A DNA stretch of 64,000 bases from Flaviflagellibacter deserti (GTDB lineage: Bacteria > Pseudomonadota > Alphaproteobacteria > Rhizobiales > Methylopilaceae), in assembly GCF_042652085.1 (NCBI RefSeq), contig NZ_JBHSJF010000006.1, positions 930,001 through 994,000 of the forward strand. Reading direction: 5' to 3'. The first letter of the stretch is position 1; each line of letters opens with the position of its first letter. Of the stretch, positions 61,553 to 64,000 are shown one piece after another. The notes under the pieces are model-generated. The model was not told the DNA's origin, did not search any database, and worked only from the letters and a program-made list of their open reading frames with translations. The translations under genes and the position numbers were made by a program.

Positions 61553-62167
61553 ATGAGCGATAACTTCCTCTCCCGGTGGTCGCGGCGGAAGCTGGCTAAT
61601 GCCGAGCCGAGCACGCCGAACGAGCCCACGGCCGAAATCGCAGACGTGGAGATCGCGGCTGAAGCGGCTGAGCCGGTTCCGGCAGAAACCGCGATAACGG
61701 AGGAAGAGATAGCGGCCCTACCGCCGATAGAGGAGCTTCACGCCGGCTCGGACATTGCCGGCTTTCTCCGGAAAGGGGTTCCGCTGGTCCTGAAGAATGC
61801 CGCGCTACGTCGAATGTGGACGGTGGACCCGTCGATTCGCGATTTCGTCGGCGAAGCACGCGACTATTCGTGGGACTGGAATATTCCCGGCGGTGTCCCC
61901 GTTTCGGGTCCGTTGAGCCCGACGACCGATGTTCAGAGCATGCTTCGCCGCATCATCGGCGAAGAAGACGCTTCCCAGGCGGAGATGCCCGAAATCGCCA
62001 AACACACGGCCGAAAAAACGGTCGAGCAAGCGCCGCCCGCTCCGACTGCTCACAGGTGTCCGGCAATGCCCGCTCCGGAGCGGGAAATGGCTCGGGAAGA
62101 GACAGTCGAGGAAACGGAGGCGGAAGCGCCCCGCCCACGTCGTCATGGCAGTGCCCTGCCCACTTAA
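61553..62167 (+). CDS. DUF3306 family protein
   Basis: The 204-residue protein starts 'MSDNFLSRWSRRKLANAE', the DUF3306 hallmark, and contains 'FLRKGVPLVLKNAALRRMWTVDPSIRDFVGEARDYSWDW'-type text in its centre. The C-terminal third is Glu/Pro-rich and probably disordered. Function unknown; almost always found with DUF3305, TorD and formate dehydrogenase genes. Divergent from the cytochrome gene with 73 bp between them. Confidence 0.82.
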   Translation: MSDNFLSRWSRRKLANAEPSTPNEPTAEIADVEIAAEAAEPVPAETAITEEEIAALPPIEELHAGSDIAGFLRKGVPLVLKNAALRRMWTVDPSIRDFVGEARDYSWDWNIPGGVPVSGPLSPTTDVQSMLRRIIGEEDASQAEMPEIAKHTAEKTVEQAPPAPTAHRCPAMPAPEREMAREETVEETEAEAPRPRRHGSALPT

Positions 62168-62243
62168 AATTTCTGTTTTTCACCCTAGAACTAGTAAAAA
62201 GACAGCTTGCAGCGTGCTGTAAGCGCGGTATGATTGGTGTCAA

Positions 62244-62257
62244 CTATCGGTCGATAG
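62244..62257. promoter_or_regulatory. CTATCG-GT-CGATAG palindrome upstream of torD
   Basis: Perfect 6-bp arms around GT, 22 bp before the ATG of the TorD-like gene, in a 111-bp AT-richer gap. It could be an operator for the torD-fdh operon. Confidence 0.35.
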
Positions 62258-62278
62258 CCAGTCCTTATCAGGTCGGGA

Positions 62279-62923
62279 ATGGAAGACGGTAGACTGCCAA
62301 TGTCCGAGACAACGGACAGAGTGGAAGATCAGGGAATGGCCGAGCAGCGGCCCACCCATGACGACCTTCTGCGTGCGCACGAATACAGCCTCCTTGCCGT
62401 CCTTCTGAGCCGCGCTCCGAGCGACGAGGTGCTTGCGCAGCTCGCCAAGATTACCGGCGGCCCAAGTCCGCTTGGCCTCGCCCACATCGCTCTCGCCGAT
62501 GCCGCTCGAACGGCCGACCCCGGCGCGCTCCAGCGTGAGTATTTCAGGCTTTTCATCGGAGTCGGACGCGGCGAGCTCGTACCGTTCTGCTCGTTCTATC
62601 TGACCGGCTTCTTGCAGGAACGGCCGCTAGCTCGTCTGCGCGCCGACATGGCCGCGCTGGGCATCGAGCGATCGCCCGACCTGCGTGAGCCCGAGGATCA
62701 CATCGCCGTCGTCTGCGAGACCATGGCCGGCCTTATTCTGGGCCGGTTCGGGACGCCGGCCGAGTCCGAAAGTCTGTTCTTCGACAGGCATCTAAAGCCC
62801 TGGGCGGCGCGTTTCTTCGCCGACCTCGAAACCGCCGAGGGCGCGGCGTTCTACCGACACGTGGGAGCGATCGGCAGGATGTTCATGGAAATCGAGGCCG
62901 AGGCACTCGCCTGGGCCGCGTGA
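62279..62923 (+). CDS. TorD/DmsD-family redox enzyme maturation chaperone
   Basis: The 214-residue (from 62279) helical protein has the TorD core 'LQREYFRLFIGVGRGELVPFCSFYLTGFLQERPLARLRADMAALGI' spread over residues 84-130, followed by 'EPEDHIAVVCETMAGLI', the usual E-P-x-D-H motif. Such chaperones bind Tat leaders of molybdoenzymes and assist cofactor loading; the client is the downstream formate dehydrogenase. In-frame ATGs at 62300 and 62336 are alternative starts. Confidence 0.88.
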   Translation: MEDGRLPMSETTDRVEDQGMAEQRPTHDDLLRAHEYSLLAVLLSRAPSDEVLAQLAKITGGPSPLGLAHIALADAARTADPGALQREYFRLFIGVGRGELVPFCSFYLTGFLQERPLARLRADMAALGIERSPDLREPEDHIAVVCETMAGLILGRFGTPAESESLFFDRHLKPWAARFFADLETAEGAAFYRHVGAIGRMFMEIEAEALAWAA

Positions 62924-62963
62924 CAATGGAATGGACGGCCAACGCCGTCCAAAGGAGAGCACG

Positions 62964-63185
62964 ATGACCAACGACCGCGACGCGCTCGACCGACGCAGCT
63001 TCCTGCGTTCCGCGAGCGGGACGGCCACTCTTCTTGCGACCGTGGCGGCAACGACGCCGGTCTTCGTCAGCGAGGCCGAGGCATACGATCCCGGTCAGGA
63101 CGAGACGAAGTCGAAATATCAGCCCGAAGCGCCGGACGTGCAGGCCTTCTACCGCACCAACGGCTACGAAACCCTGAAAAAGTGA
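62964..63185 (+). CDS. small twin-arginine protein of the formate dehydrogenase operon
   Basis: The 73-residue protein begins 'MTNDRDALDRRSFLRSASG', a canonical Tat motif, then a hydrophobic segment to about residue 40 and a short mature part ending 'FYRTNGYETLKK'. AAAGGAG precedes the ATG. Similar small Tat proteins sit between torD and fdhA in many alphaproteobacteria. With almost no mature domain it may act as a small periplasmic or membrane-anchored subunit. Role unknown. Confidence 0.82.
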   Translation: MTNDRDALDRRSFLRSASGTATLLATVAATTPVFVSEAEAYDPGQDETKSKYQPEAPDVQAFYRTNGYETLKK

Positions 63186-63192
63186 GGCGGCG

Positions 63193-64000
63193 ATGCTGAT
63201 CAAACGCAAAGCCGGCAAGCCCGGACAAATCCGCTCCTCGAACGCCGCACCGGCGGCGAACGGGATGGACCGCCGCACCTTCCTTCGCAATTCGGGCCTC
63301 GCCGCTGGCGGGCTCGCCGCGTTCAGCACGATGATGCCGGGCTCTGTCCGCAAGGCGAATGCGATCGGTGGCGTCCACGAACAGGGCGTGCCGATCACCA
63401 TCAAGAAGAATGTCTGCACACATTGCTCGGTCGGCTGCACGGTCACCGCCGAAGTGCAGAACGGCGTCTGGACCGGCCAGGAGCCGAGTTGGAACAGCCC
63501 GATCAATCGCGGAACCCATTGTGCCAAGGGCGCATCAATCCGCGAAATCGTACATGGCGACAGGCGGCTGAAATATCCGCTGAAGCTCGTCAACGGCGAA
63601 TGGCAGAAGCTCTCATGGGAACAGGCGATCGACGAGATCGGCGACAAGATGCTGGAGATCCGCCAGAAATCTGGCGCCGATTCCGTTTACCTGCTCGGCT
63701 CGGCCAAATTCACCAACGAAGCGGCCTATCTGATGCGGAAGTTCGGCGCTTTCTGGGGCACGAACTCGGTCGACCATCAGGCGCGCATCTGCCACTCGAC
63801 CACAGTCGCAGGCGTCGCCAACACCTGGGGCTACGGCGCCCAGACGAATTCCTACAACGACATCCGCAATGCCAAGACCATGATCATCATGGGCGGTAAT
63901 CCGGCGGAAGCGCATCCGATCTCGTTGCAGCACGTCCTGGCGGGCAAGGAGATCAATCGCGCTAACATGATCGTTATCGATCCGCGCTTCACCCGCACCG
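63193..64000 (+). CDS. fdhA: formate dehydrogenase catalytic (molybdopterin) subunit, 3' part missing
   Basis: The first 269 residues are in the window. A Tat leader ('MDRRTFLRNSGLAAGG', residues 25-40) is followed by the [4Fe-4S] motif Cys75, Cys78, Cys82 ('CTHCSVGC') and Cys110. The Mo ligand position is Cys200 in 'HQARICHSTTVAG', coded TGC rather than a selenocysteine TGA. The pattern matches the periplasmic, membrane-associated FdnG/FdoG-type enzyme that oxidises formate to CO2. Its iron-sulfur and cytochrome subunits are presumably beyond the window. Confidence 0.94.
   Translation, partial: MLIKRKAGKPGQIRSSNAAPAANGMDRRTFLRNSGLAAGGLAAFSTMMPGSVRKANAIGGVHEQGVPITIKKNVCTHCSVGCTVTAEVQNGVWTGQEPSWNSPINRGTHCAKGASIREIVHGDRRLKYPLKLVNGEWQKLSWEQAIDEIGDKMLEIRQKSGADSVYLLGSAKFTNEAAYLMRKFGAFWGTNSVDHQARICHSTTVAGVANTWGYGAQTNSYNDIRNAKTMIIMGGNPAEAHPISLQHVLAGKEINRANMIVIDPRFTRT

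Noticed and set aside
63790..63792. Selenocysteine codon in fdhA
   Set aside because: The Mo-ligand codon is TGC (Cys), so no SECIS element is needed.

Overview
The window is GC-rich, densely coded DNA with many 1-4 nt start/stop overlaps. It looks like an alphaproteobacterium, most likely Hyphomicrobiales (Rhizobiales). The evidence is the oxidative L-arabinose-type pathway, many ABC and TRAP uptake systems paired with catabolic enzymes, and a DUF3305/DUF3306/TorD/formate dehydrogenase locus of the kind I associate with this order. Genus cannot be decided here. I see no rRNA, tRNA, CRISPR, prophage or insertion sequence.

Layout. (1) 1-6.5 kb, minus strand: a translationally coupled operon for non-phosphorylative pentose oxidation (FadR-type GntR regulator, KDA dehydratase, ketoglutarate semialdehyde dehydrogenase, aldose dehydrogenase, mutarotase, IlvD/Edd dehydratase cut by the window edge). 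(2) 6.5-13.8 kb: ribose-type sugar ABC transporter with a ROK regulator, a Gfo/Idh/MocA oxidoreductase and a divergent sugar isomerase-like TIM barrel. (3) 13.8-15.3 kb: RcnA-type metal exporter with a CsoR/RcnR-family sensor. (4) 15.4-22.5 kb: an uncharacterised LysR-linked catabolic cluster (two-component flavin monooxygenase, M20 amidohydrolase, RidA, DUF1028, HbpS/GlcG-like protein, Asp/Glu racemase-like protein, and a type II dehydroquinase homologue with two active-site substitutions). (5) 22.5-28.8 kb: enolase-superfamily enzyme with altered active site, TRAP transporter, GST, small orphan protein, 2-hydroxyacid dehydrogenase. (6) 29-33.9 kb: PotABCD-type ABC transporter and a convergent LysR gene. 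(7) 34-45.5 kb: a run of 14 same-strand genes with NitT/TauT-type and polar amino acid ABC transporters, two SDRs, creatininase, two tandem ureohydrolases, a DUF1989 protein and a 2-hydroxyacid dehydrogenase; the enzymes point to guanidino/urea-type nitrogen compounds. (8) 45.6-55.4 kb: heme oxygenase, a decayed HlyD-type remnant, an AraC regulator fused in one reading frame to an acetamidase/formamidase, a divergent TRAP transporter whose large permease is frameshifted, a gamma-glutamyltransferase-like enzyme and an HD-GYP protein. (9) 55.6-64 kb: formate dehydrogenase accessory locus (DUF3305, DUF6352-like, DUF6505-like, ligase-fold protein lacking the catalytic lysine, 4Fe-4S protein, WD40-cytochrome c, DUF3306, TorD, small Tat protein) running into the catalytic subunit fdhA, cut by the window end.

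The strongest candidates for something undescribed are the AraC-amidase fusion (47028-49361), the monooxygenase/RidA/M20 cluster with its altered dehydroquinase homologue (15376-22525), the tandem-ureohydrolase gene run (34014-45475), and the uncharacterised genes around the formate dehydrogenase.
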